Source: Ypsolopha sequella (lineage: Eukaryota > Arthropoda > Insecta > Lepidoptera > Ypsolophidae). Taken from it: a stretch of 64,000 bases of DNA. Position 1 is the first letter of the stretch. Every line of letters begins with the position of its first letter. Positions 47,601-59,600 of this stretch are shown in pieces. Made by a program: the position numbers and the translations under genes. Under the pieces are notes generated by a model. The model was not told the DNA's origin. It ran no database searches and saw nothing but the letters and a program-made list of their open reading frames with translations. The stretch covers positions 12,418,001 through 12,482,000 of the forward strand of contig OW204000.1 of the NCBI GenBank assembly GCA_934047225.1, written 5' to 3'.

Positions 47601-50600
47601 GAGGCTCCGTCTGTATCGGTCTTCAAGAATAAGATAAAACAGCACTTTCTTGATTTACAGAATGATCCACAATAATTAAATATTTTATTAAATCTGTATT
47701 AAGTTTTTAGACAAGTTCTCTTCAGTATATATCCATTATACTTATTTATTTATGTAGTGGTATATGTAGTTTATCATTTAATGTTGTTATCTCCTATTAA
47801 TTACTGTATATGTTTATTAGCATGTAGTATAATATAATTTACTAAGTGTTTGAGTAATATATATATTTAAATCGGTACCCTATAATATTTTGACATCATG
47901 GCACTACCCGCAACAACTTCCCAATTACCAAAGGTTAGCTGGTAGAGAATACTAAATAGTATTAAGCTCGCCTATGTACAAAATTTTTATCTTGTGCAAT
48001 AAAGAATTTTATTATTATTATTATTACTTAATATTCACACAGAACTTAATTCTTTACAGTACCACCACACAATACGGGTATATACGGATCCCTAAAAACT
48101 TTATGGTAAATAACGACAATATGTACCTATATATTGGGCAGGTGCGAGTCGGATTAGCGCACAACGGGTTTCGTACCATCACACAATACGGGTACGGACG
48201 GACGGAACCCTAAAAACTATCGATAACCATAAATAATGACAATGTGTATATTGGGCAGGTGCGAGTCGGACTCGCGCACAAAGGGTTCCATTCCACCACA
48301 AAATACGGGTAGAGAACCCTTAAAACTTTGTGGTAAATAACAACAATGTGTACCTATTGATTCCATAGCATCATTGAGGTGTTCAAAAACAAGCCGCTAA
48401 AATGGTGGCACAATTCGCGGCTCCCACTGAGTACGGAACCCTAATACCTTAACCGCTATATTTTTCTGTAATATTTACACAATCACCTATTATCATGATT
48501 TTTTTATATTTTTCAGTCCACTCGTTTTGGAGATAAGGGGGGGACATAAATAACGTTAAAAAATGCTACTTTTTCGAGGTTTTTTTGCGTGGGGCCGTTC
48601 TTGGGTAACACTTTTTTTAGTTTTCTTATTTTCCATGATAGATGCCATAGTAACCATAATCTGTGAAAATTTCAATTGGCTACCTATAACGGCCGAAGGT
48701 GTAGACAGACGGATGGACGGACAGACAGCGGAGGCTTAGTAATAAAAAGCACATATCCTACTAAAAGTGTCAAGCGTTCACATATAATATGCTGTATACA
48801 ATCTCTCCACCTTTACATTTTTGTTTCAATTGGCTGTGGTACTCCAGAGTTGCTCTTCCCCCTGCTGTCGGACCCGTGCGGCACGGTGCGGCAGTGCGCG
48901 GTAGTGGCAGCAGGCCGCGTGTCCGAGCATGACGAGGCCGTTGCCAGGAAACTGCTGAATGGCGGCATGATCACGCAGACATTGGAGAACTTAAACAGAT
49001 ATAATGTGAGTTTTTACTGCTAGGGTTGCCAACTCTCGGAGGAACCAACCCGGAGATTTAAACAAAACGGTGGGCAATTGAATGAAAGTCGGTAATATTT
49101 GTTATTTTTAATTTGCTTTGTTTTGTTCAAGCATCATTCATATTTGATACTAGCTTATGCCCGCGGCTTCGCCCGGGTTGTTTAAGTTTTTATGGGATAC
49201 ATGTCCTATTCTTAGTGCAAAGTTTCAGCCCAAGCGGTTCAGTAGTTACGGCGTGAAGGAGTTACAAACATCCATCCATCCATCCAAACTTTCGCATTTA
49301 TAATATTATTAGTGAGATGAAAAATCAAAATTTATTATGCCTGGCTTCAGTCTCGCTGGCACAACAGCGACTGCCATCGTATAAATCGACCTTTATCCAT
49401 AAAATGCTTTGCCAGGGCCACCCTCCTTTGATCGCATTGCTTTTCAATTTACGCAATTAATTAATCCATTAATTATTTCTCTACAGGTTTATTACAAACG
49501 AAATGCTTTGTACTTTTTGCGTGCGGTTGCGAAGTAAGTTTATATTACTTCAATTATATTTAGATTTTATCTACCATGCAACAACTTATTATAAAAAACA
49601 CAATATTTTCAGGCACAATGAAGAGTTATCATCCGCTTTAGTGCGCCTCGGTGCGTTAGAGCACATCGTATTATGCCTTGAAGACTTTGACACGCAGGTA
49701 TAAATATATCCTTATTATTTCCGTCGTTGTAGAGAGAAATCTGTCTGTGGTATCACACAACCCTCTGGGAGACAGGCGGGCGTGAGTGTAGATACGACCC
49801 AAGTAGCATAGTATACTGATTAGTGAGTGAGCTTTTTGTCTAACTTGAGAGAAACTTGAAACGGTTTATAGGGAAATTTTATTTTATTAGCAATTAGCTA
49901 CAGGAAACAAATTACATTTTTTTCAGAAACAAACATTATAAGTGCTCTCACTCCCTTCTCTCACACCTTTACCTCAGAAAAATCCTGCCTACTTACTATG
50001 AGTAATAGCCGTAATATTATTATCACGACGCGCGCGTTCAGCGCGCTTCCATGCACGCCCGCCCTGCACCACCCTGCTGCGGGCGGGCGGCCGCGCCGTG
50101 CGCCTGTCTACCGTCTACCTTAAGGGTTGAAATTTTTGCGTTAGTTTCCAACCATAATAATAAATAAATAATAAATTTAGTTATTTTTACTCTAAAAGTG
50201 AAGGACTTTCCATACACAATTTTATCCCCCTTTTCACCCCTTTAGGGGTGGAATTATAAAAAACGCTGAAACATGTGTTAATTAATTTTCAATTATCAGC
50301 CTAATCAAAAAATTTGATGAACCTAACTTTAAAACTGACGGACTTTAACTTTCATCCCCTATTTTACCCTTTTAGGGGTAGAACTTTGAAAAACCCTTTC
50401 TTAATGGATATTTCCACTTCACAAAGAACACACCCTCTCAAGTCTCTAGACTAGTGGTTTAGGCTGTGCGTTGATATATCAGTCAGTCAGTCAGTCAGTC
50501 AGGACTTTGAATTTTATATACCCTGCGGTACGAAATAGAATTACAACGCTAAAATCGATTACGAAAGTATGAAGTGAATGGCTTATGATCCATTGTAATT

Positions 50601-53600
50601 CTATTTCGGACCACAGGGATAGAGAGTGACTGGAAATTGCTCCTATTCCTCTCGGGGCGGGGGAAGGAACTATGATTAATTTGGAGTGATTCGACCTCCA
50701 TGACTTATAAAATTGCAAAATTTGACAAATAAAAATCGCCAAAAAAAATCTTGTTGTTTTACGGTTTGTACGGAACACATCGTAAAAAACATTTAAATTA
50801 CATTTCAGTAACGTCAGCTATCCAAAAGGATACAAAAATGAACAAAAAGTACGATCCTATTTTTTTTTTCGTTTGTTGTAGAAATGAAAAAAAAAAAAAT
50901 TTGGAAAATGTGTTAATTTACCAAAATTCTTTCTTAAAATTATAAATCTTGTTCAAAATGTTTTCCTACATTCCGAATGCACGCACGTAGCCTTTGACGC
51001 ACTTCCGTTTTAAATAATTATTTTAAATATATTTTATACTTTTTCCACTACCTTTCAAGTGGAGTTATATTATTATAATATTATTAGAATATTAACTCAT
51101 CATCATTCATCAGAATCACTTTCTGAAAATTGCACCATGTTTTCCCCCCAAATTTTAAATTTTTTAACCTTGCCCCACGTCGCGGCTTGAAGTGGCGAAC
51201 TTAATGTTTTTTTTTTTTAATTTCCCAAATAGGGTCATCGAACCTTGATACCGACTACTTGCCGAGTCTTGTTACTTCGTTATAAGGTTTGAACTCCGAG
51301 TTTTAATAAATGTTCCAGGTGAAAGAGAACGCAGCGTGGGCCCTGGGCTACATTGGCAAACATAGCGAGCATTTAGCTAGCCTCGTGGTCGATGCGGGGA
51401 CGCTACCGTTACTCGTGCTGGCCTTTCAGGAACCGGAACTGGCTCTCAAGCAGGTCAAGTTGAGATCTTTTTACAACATTCCGAAAATAGGCCTAAGAAG
51501 CACCACAATATTGAGGGCCGTCGTGTAAGAGTACTAGAGTTTGCCCTTATCTCAAGCTGAGCAGGTGAGGGTGGTTTTTGATTGTGGCACCAAAGACGCT
51601 GCTCCCCGTTGATAGTCGGTGGCATCTTGTCTAGCTATTTAGATATAATACAGCCTTGTCCGCTGGATTAACCAGCCAGAGCATAGACAGAGAACATAAA
51701 GTATCTATTAATTTCAAAATTTACCCTTTCAAATTCGAGAATTTTTCATAAAAAAAAATAGCTATTCTCGCAACATTTGTCACATTTTGTTAATCGCGTG
51801 ATTAATGCCGTGTGGTGATAATTCTACTTACTAACTATAACTCTTTAAAATATAATATAAAACATGTTATGAGTCCGGGCATAAAAACCGTTTATAAGTA
51901 TTTTAAATGCTTGATACGTTTCTGTACAAAGAGCTTCTAAAAATCACCCGCTTCTGCCTCCGCAAATTGCTGTATGTGTCAGAAATGCCGTCCAGGCGTT
52001 GTGACATTTGGCGAGTCTAAAGTGTTCCTATTTTTCTCTTGAATTCATTATATTAACCATGAATTAAAGTAGATGAATTCTGTTGCAGGTAGCGGCTGGC
52101 GCATTGGTGGACCTCGCTCAGCACAAACCGGAAGCGGTAGTCGACGCGGGCGCCATCTGTCATTTGATACATGGACTAGAGAATCAGGACGCTAAATTGA
52201 AAGTGTGTATTCCTAGAGTAAATTATGTACATGTATGTATTTGTTTGCCTATTTGAGTATCGGTTTGGGGTCCGAACAGATTCGGTTCTGGCCTCGATAC
52301 GAAAATGACCGTTTGACGTTCAGCAAAACTGCACGCGAACTGCATAGTATAGATAATTGTAATTGGGCTGCTGCTCGAAGGCAAGAAGGAGCACTATCTG
52401 TTGAAATGTCTTTAGAGCTTTATTCCTATAAACCCTGATTCAATACCTCGCGCTTACCTAAATACACCTAATTCAGCCTAGTAGTGTATTAGTTTTTTAC
52501 ATATATATATATATATCGAAAACATAAATAAATACCGAGGCTTCGCTTAAGACCGGTTTCGTAGCCAGACTGAAAAACCTGCCTTTTTATAATCAATAGA
52601 AACAGAACATTTAATTCAATATGAACTCAATAGTTATTCAACAAAATCGTATTACCTATGTATTGTGTAAGTATGTTGCCATCGCAAAGTTTCCATTGGT
52701 TTCTGTAAATTAGTATATAAAAAAAAAATTATTACCATTTTTTTTTAATTTTATTTTACAGAAACCAATGGAAACTTTGCGATGGCAGCATACACAATAC
52801 GTAGGTAATAAGGTTTCGTTGAATAACTATTGAGTGAATTCTGTTTCGATTAATTAGAAAAAGGCGGGTTTTTCACAATCTGGCTGCGAAACCGCTCTTA
52901 AAAGGTTTCCATTTTTGGACGAAGCCCTCAAAAGTCGTCCAAGTATACAATACGGGTTCCGTTTATGCAACAATTTGCTTGGATTGGAATAGAAAAGTTC
53001 ACAATAACATTTTTATAAAGCTTTTTTTTTAAGCGGAACTAATTGCCGTCTTTGTGAATCAACGCAACGATTATAAATTTGTCCTGTCCTTTTCAGCGTG
53101 GCACTTTATGCTGCCTCGGTGCCATAGCAGGGGCTCGACCCACGTTGGCCGAAGCGGTCGTAGCAGGGGGAGCCATGCCTCAGGCATTACTGCATCTAGG
53201 TAATACTTACCTATGTACATACATACACTCGTATAGGTTTAGATCATTACCTCTTCCTATGAGTGGGTTGACGAGTAGGTCTCCAGATAGAAGGAGGGAT
53301 CAAATTGAACACCATAATGCGCTTACCAATACCATGTGCATCCATCATTTGTCATATCACTGATATAAAACCACTAGAAATTTGATTTCAGGACACGACG
53401 CGGCGCCAGTAAAAAAAGCAGCTGCCTGTCTTATTAGGGATATTGTCAAGCATTCTGTTGATGTAAGTGGGAACTATTTCAAATGATATACCTATCAGCG
53501 GGTCTACCACGTAATTCTGATTTTCATCAACATCAACAACATTCCATCTCTTTTGCACGCGTTGAATTTCGCATGCATTTGCTTGAAGTCGATACAAATC

Positions 53601-56600
53601 AGAATTAGGTGGTAGACCCGGAGGTATCAGAATCATAGATTACGTTCTCACGACCTCGTTGAGTATGTGCATTAAGGCTATACAGGGTGAATTTTTGAGA
53701 CGGGACAATAAGGGCAGGTACCTTAACCGATATAGTTACAGAAAAACACTTTTAGGAGACTATCCATACATTTTTAAGATATTCTGAACTGCATTTACAG
53801 ATTTTGGAAAAAATGTACAGCCAGCAAGAAAATGGTCATTTTAAACAAAAACTTTTTTTAATGCCAATCGATCCTGTTTCTTATAAGGATCAAAAGTCTC
53901 TACTGAACCAACTGAGGTTTGAGTACTAGAAATGTCAGAAATCGCAAAAAAACTTTTCATGTTTTTTCAGTCTTTAATACAAGTAACTGGGAAACACCCA
54001 CTTCAAGAGCGACATATCTGGACGATATCTCTGGATCAGATTCCACATAGGTTAAAATAGCAATCTCCGTGTCTATGTCTAGTACACGAGGCTGCCGCAC
54101 TAACTTCTTTTTGAATTAACCATATTCTTTGAGATTCTTCAAAAGGTTTGTTCTTCAAATGGATACTTATTCGCGTACCACACCAATGCAGGTTCTGTGT
54201 TCCTATTATTTACAAAATACGCTTCAATTAAGTCCAAACGTTTGCGATTTAAAGACATTTTTTAACAAGAAGTACATAAATTACAACTAACAATCTAGAA
54301 TTTTCTCAGCACTAGACATGTGTAACTCAGGAGTGACTCATAAAAAAGATGTACATCCTTCCAAAAGAATCATTCCATCAGTAAATCATACGTTTTCCAA
54401 ATACATCTTTAAATCATTATCGCTACGGTTCATTTAAGATTGATGGAAGCATGAAAAGACGTAGGTTCAAACGACTGTTGCGGATTTAGATGAATCAAAA
54501 GGAGACAGGCGATCATTTGGATAGTTTGCGGCTTTGTGCATGCGTACAATGACTGGTTGAATTTACGTCGGCCCGCATAGGGAACTATTTATTCTGTCAT
54601 TGTAACAAACTGCAAAATCAATTGTAAATTTGTAACCATTTATGAAATCCGTTGGTTTGTTTAAATATTTTTTTGAATTGATCTTGTATGTGTGCGGGAC
54701 TCATTATTTTGAGACCCAGCCCGGCAGTAGAACGTGATGTATTGATGTAGTGATTCTTTATTTATTTTCGATCAGTGAATTATTTGGGATTTAAAGATTT
54801 ATAAGAGTGATTTAAATCTTCTGAACAAAAAGATTTATAAATCTCTGTTCCTTGAAAAGATTTAAATTGCGCATATCTACTCAGCACAAACATAAGAATG
54901 ACCTGAAATAACCCAAGAATTAATAATCGAATTCGAAGTTTGAAATTATAACTTTTTTTTACTTACCTACTTTTTCAGCCAGTATTCTTTATAGTAGATT
55001 ATGGCGGATCTACCCATAACAAAAAGTTTGGCTAATTTAGAGGTTTGACTCTTTTTCCAAAATGTATGGGAAAAGTTTTTTGCGATTTCTGACATTTCTA
55101 GTACTCAAACCTCAGTCGGTCCAATAGAGACTTTTGATTCTTATAAAAAACAGGATCGATTGGCATCAAAAAAAGTTTTTTTCCAAAATCTGTAAATGCG
55201 GTTCAGAATATCTTAAAAATTTATGGATAGTCTTCTAAAAGCGTTTTCCTGTAACTATAACGGTTAAGGTACCTGCCCTTACTGTCCCGTCTCAAAAATT
55301 CAGCCTGTATACAAGGTGGAATTTAATCAACCGCCCGAATTCATACTGGAGATTTGGTTAACAAGGTTCAATGATCATTTCTTACGAAACAATAAAAAAA
55401 AAATTGTTCCCATACGAGCTGGACTAGTTCAAATACAATTCCTAGTACAGGCAGTACGGGAGCAAAAAAAAATGTTTTTCGAATTTCACCTCAAGGGAAT
55501 TCCTGATCACTAACCGAGTCTCCAGTATGAATTCGGGCGGTTGATTAAATTTAACCTTATCGTGTAGTTACAAAAATATGGTCGAAAAATTCAATGGTCT
55601 AGGACAGGGGTCGGCAACTTAATGCTATATATGGGCCATAAATGTTACCAGGGGATCAGCAGGGGCCGCATCTCATTTTTGCATTTAAATAAATATCATA
55701 TTTATTGTAATTTTAAACATTGTAAGTATTAATTATTAAAATAATTAATGCGATTTTTGCGGCTGCATTTGACAGACAAGTTTTCGTATTTCGCTTGCAT
55801 TTTAAATGTAGAAATGCGCAGTATTGCGTCTAATTGTGCATTCTTTAACCTCAAACAATGCTTGCATTTTGGATCATTCAGAATGGAAAATATCTGCTGA
55901 AGCTGCTCACACAAATATGTACTACCAATATAATTATCATGAAGTAGTTGCGGGCCCTACCAAAGCGGTTCACGGGCCGCATGCGGCCCGCGGGCCGCCG
56001 GTTGCCGACGCCTGGTCTAGGAGAACGATGGCGCAGTCGGTACCGCAAGAGGTCGCACGGTCAAATCCTGGACCGAGGAACTTTTTCAAAATATTTGAAT
56101 TCAAAATTTGTTTCCAATTTATCTTTTCTACTTTGTAATGTTAGTACCACAAACGTCGTTCTGCTGACCTAGTTTTAGTTCTTATTAGAATCAACATTAT
56201 TGTAATAGAAACGTAGAAGAAAGGATGTACAGTACTTTCAAAGTAATAATTCGCATACAAATCTTCGCCACTGTTCGTATTTCCTTACACTTTCTATACA
56301 ATCAATAAGGTCACGTGGTACGTCCGGTCGCTCGGCTATATATTTGTATACCGCAATGATAAGAGTATAATGTTAATTTGTAGCGTCTTCCTCAACTCAG
56401 TTAAAAGAATGGCTAAAATAAAAAAACGGCGTTAGTTCCGGCTAGAACCCAGTGGCGAAAGTTACATAGAAGCTGATTCCCCCGGCTTACCTTTCAGAAA
56501 TATCTCCAACTACAACTAACCAATCCACCATTCATTATTTTAATGTACAAATATTTTTGTGTGCTTCCAAGAATTTAAAAAAAGTCTGCGCAAAACGAAA

Positions 56601-59600
56601 AGCAAATCTTCCGTACACAGCGCTGTTTGCACAAAATTGGGAGGTTAGGCCGGTCCATTAACTAACCTAATAGTTGACACGTTGGGCACTATTGGGCAGG
56701 CTCCCATAGTGAGCAATTTTTGTATCGGCTTACCAACGTCATAATTTCACCCCTCGCCACTGCTAGAACCACTAAGTATATGTACTCGTATATTTAGTTG
56801 TAGCGTACACAGAAGGGCTAGTTACCCTTGAGTTCTTGCATGTCCTGTAAATAGTATAGAACTCTGCTTGCTGTACCTGTAGCTTCAGAGTTACCACAGC
56901 ACAATAAAATAGCCATACGCTCACTGAAATAGACTTATACCCTTCGTATTGATTGTCCCAGTTGTCCCAACTGGTGGTGAACACGGGAGGTTGCGGCCCG
57001 CTAGTGGAGCTGCTGAGAGACGCCGCAGGTGGCAGCAGAGTACCGGCGTGCATGGCGCTCGGGTTCATAGCGGGACAGTCGGACCAGCTCGCAATGGCCG
57101 TCATTGAAGCTAAGGTACGTAACAATGACATATTGATTGTTCCAGTTAGCCCAGCTGGTGGTGAACACGGGCGGTTGCGTTTCGATAAGGTTAAAAATAT
57201 AAATATAAATTAACTTATACGGGCTTTTTATCATAAATAACATCCTATGCCGAATAATTTGAAGCACTTTAGCGTCTCGGATGCTTTACCCATGTTTTTA
57301 CCGACTATCCTCAACGAGCCTATTCAGAATGCGAATAGATAGAAAAACAAACTGGGTTTCGTCAGGAATTATAATATATGATGTCGCAGTGTTATTAATT
57401 TATTACCGATGAATTTTATCTATAATCTTGAATTGGTTCATTGCTTTATAGCATTGCAATAAAATTGTTTCCATAATATAGGCGATCCCTTTGCTAGTGG
57501 AGATTCTTCAGCACCCGGATGCGGAAGACGCTGAGCTCTGCGCGACAGCGTGGACGATCGGTCACATCGCCAAACACTCGCCGCAGCATAGCCTCGCCAT
57601 CGCTGTCGCCAACACGATCCCGCGGCTGCTTGAGGTAACCCAGGCGCAAGACAAACAGAAAAGACGTAATACGAGGACAGGGCGAAGACGCGTGGCCCCT
57701 TTAATACAAAATGTATAGAAGTGTCGCAGTCGCGATGCAAAACATACAAAGGAGACGCGTCGCGGACACGACGCGGTAGTAACGGGGTTGAGGACGGGCC
57801 GTGGGGTATTATCCCAGGCATTTTAGTCTCGCTCGCAATGGCCGTGACGTTTCACCGCGCTCCGTCTCTATAGTCCCGTTCGCACCCTGGCTCTTCAGTA
57901 TAATTTTAAAAGTCGAGTCTGCGCTTCATCCATGCCCCGTCTTCGTCTTTTCTGTCTGTCTTTCTTATTAAATTAATTTTGCACGAGTGTACCAATGCCT
58001 AATTATGTTCAGTTGCACACAATACTTTATCTACGACCATCAAAAATATCGTCTTTATTTATAATATTTACAACAAACAATTTCACAAAAAATGACAAGA
58101 AGACATTTGTTGATGAACCTCGGGTGCGTCGTTCCGGTAAAGCTGCCTTGGAGGCCAATCAGGATAAAGGGGGCGTGGCTTAAGAAATAAGGTCGGGAAT
58201 TATTTCTTTTCTGTTGTTGTTTCGGTTTCTAGCGGTTACTTAATAATTTGGGCCAATTGCAGTGTTATAATGTAATAGTATAACATCGTATAACAGTCTA
58301 GGTACTTGTAAAATTGCTTTTGATGTTGCAATTGTCTTATTGCAGTTCGGAAGTAGATAAAATATGCAACGAACAAATTTTATATCTTAAAATATGATTC
58401 TAATCCGGAATGCTATTCCGGTGCGTTCCGATCCATTGTCCATTCGCCGCATGCGTTGGACCACTGGGAAAATAAGAAGAGTCTATGATGGAAGACGTCA
58501 CATTTTTAAAATTCATGTGTCCTACTCTCAGACTACTTTACTCATTTGTACCTAGGTAGGTATCAAATAAAGAGTATTATTGTTCCGCGATTGGAATGGG
58601 AATGGAGCACAAACGTCAACTTTATGAATGTATTGTATATGAAATGACGGTTAACCAATGGGAGGATGTGCAAAAAAACGTAAATACTTTTTCAGTATTG
58701 CGAAACTTCGCATGTGGAGAAAACAGTTAAATTTGGGATCACAACTTCAGAACCTTTTCTATAAAGAAAGAAAAAGACAGAACGCTTAAATCAAGTTGAG
58801 GCCTGTCAAATAAGTTAAATCGTGGTAAACCGAATCGACAACAATATCAGTTTAGTTCTATCCACAAATTATAGAGGGATAGTTCTATCGCTTTCCCGGA
58901 AAAACTTCTGGTCTGCTGCGATCACCAATAATTAATTATTCATTTTACTAAAATTTTTCGAAAATCCTATAGATTCAGTAACATAAAAAGTGAAATACCA
59001 AATAGTGACAGTTGAAAATAGATTTAGAAAAAAGTTCAAGTAACTTGTAAATCATAGCCGTCTCCGAGACGGCTATGGTAAAATGCAAATTATTTTACTC
59101 GATGAGATTAAGTTCCTAAGTAATTAATTAATTAGTACTACTATGCAAACGGTACTTTCCATTCCCATTCCAATCGCCGCCGTTATCTATAATCTGTGTA
59201 TGATACTTACTAAAGTACGCGGCGTACTAAATGCATTCAGCAGCGCTGCCAGCATAGATCGTTTTCCTCTATGGTTGCCAGTTATACAGATTTCTCGGTA
59301 TCCATAACAACTATAGATTTTCAACATGCCATACCGATTTTAAATTAAACTTTATACAGCTTTTCGAAATCAGCATCTTTTTCATACAGGTTTACCTTAC
59401 TTGAGTAGTTTTACGATAGAACAAAAAGGTGCATCGGTTGCAAGTTTTGAATGCAACCCAGCCATGATCGTGTTGTGACCGTTGTGTGTAGATTTTACGG
59501 AGATTACCCTCCCAATCATGGCCATGCTTCCAATCTCCCAATGACTTTTGTTTATTTTTTACATTACATTTATAATAATATATAAATCAAAATCTGTTGT

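Larger units (their letters stand above)
43250..48026 (+). mobile_element. CR1-group non-LTR retrotransposon (LINE), apparently intact
   Basis: Two uninterrupted reading frames (43379-44161 and 44706-47675) are followed by a 3' UTR ending 'gtgcaataaagaattttattattattatta', a polyadenylation-like signal plus an (ATT)n tail at 47997-48026. An APE-type endonuclease joined to RT, a short-repeat tail and an RRM-like ORF1 fit the CR1/L2/Daphne/Rex1 group of LINEs. No RNase H was seen. The 5' boundary is uncertain and no target duplication was identified. It is in the same orientation as SPAG6, in intron 2. Confidence 0.8.

Noticed and set aside
49270..49300. CATC repeats as a CRISPR-like or satellite array
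   Set aside because: A short 4-bp microsatellite inside a Helitron derivative. There are no spacers and the genome is eukaryotic.
50030..50125. GC-rich block as a possible promoter or exon
   Set aside because: It lies within SPAG6 intron 5, no frame continues SPAG6, and the neighbouring text is that of dispersed repeats.
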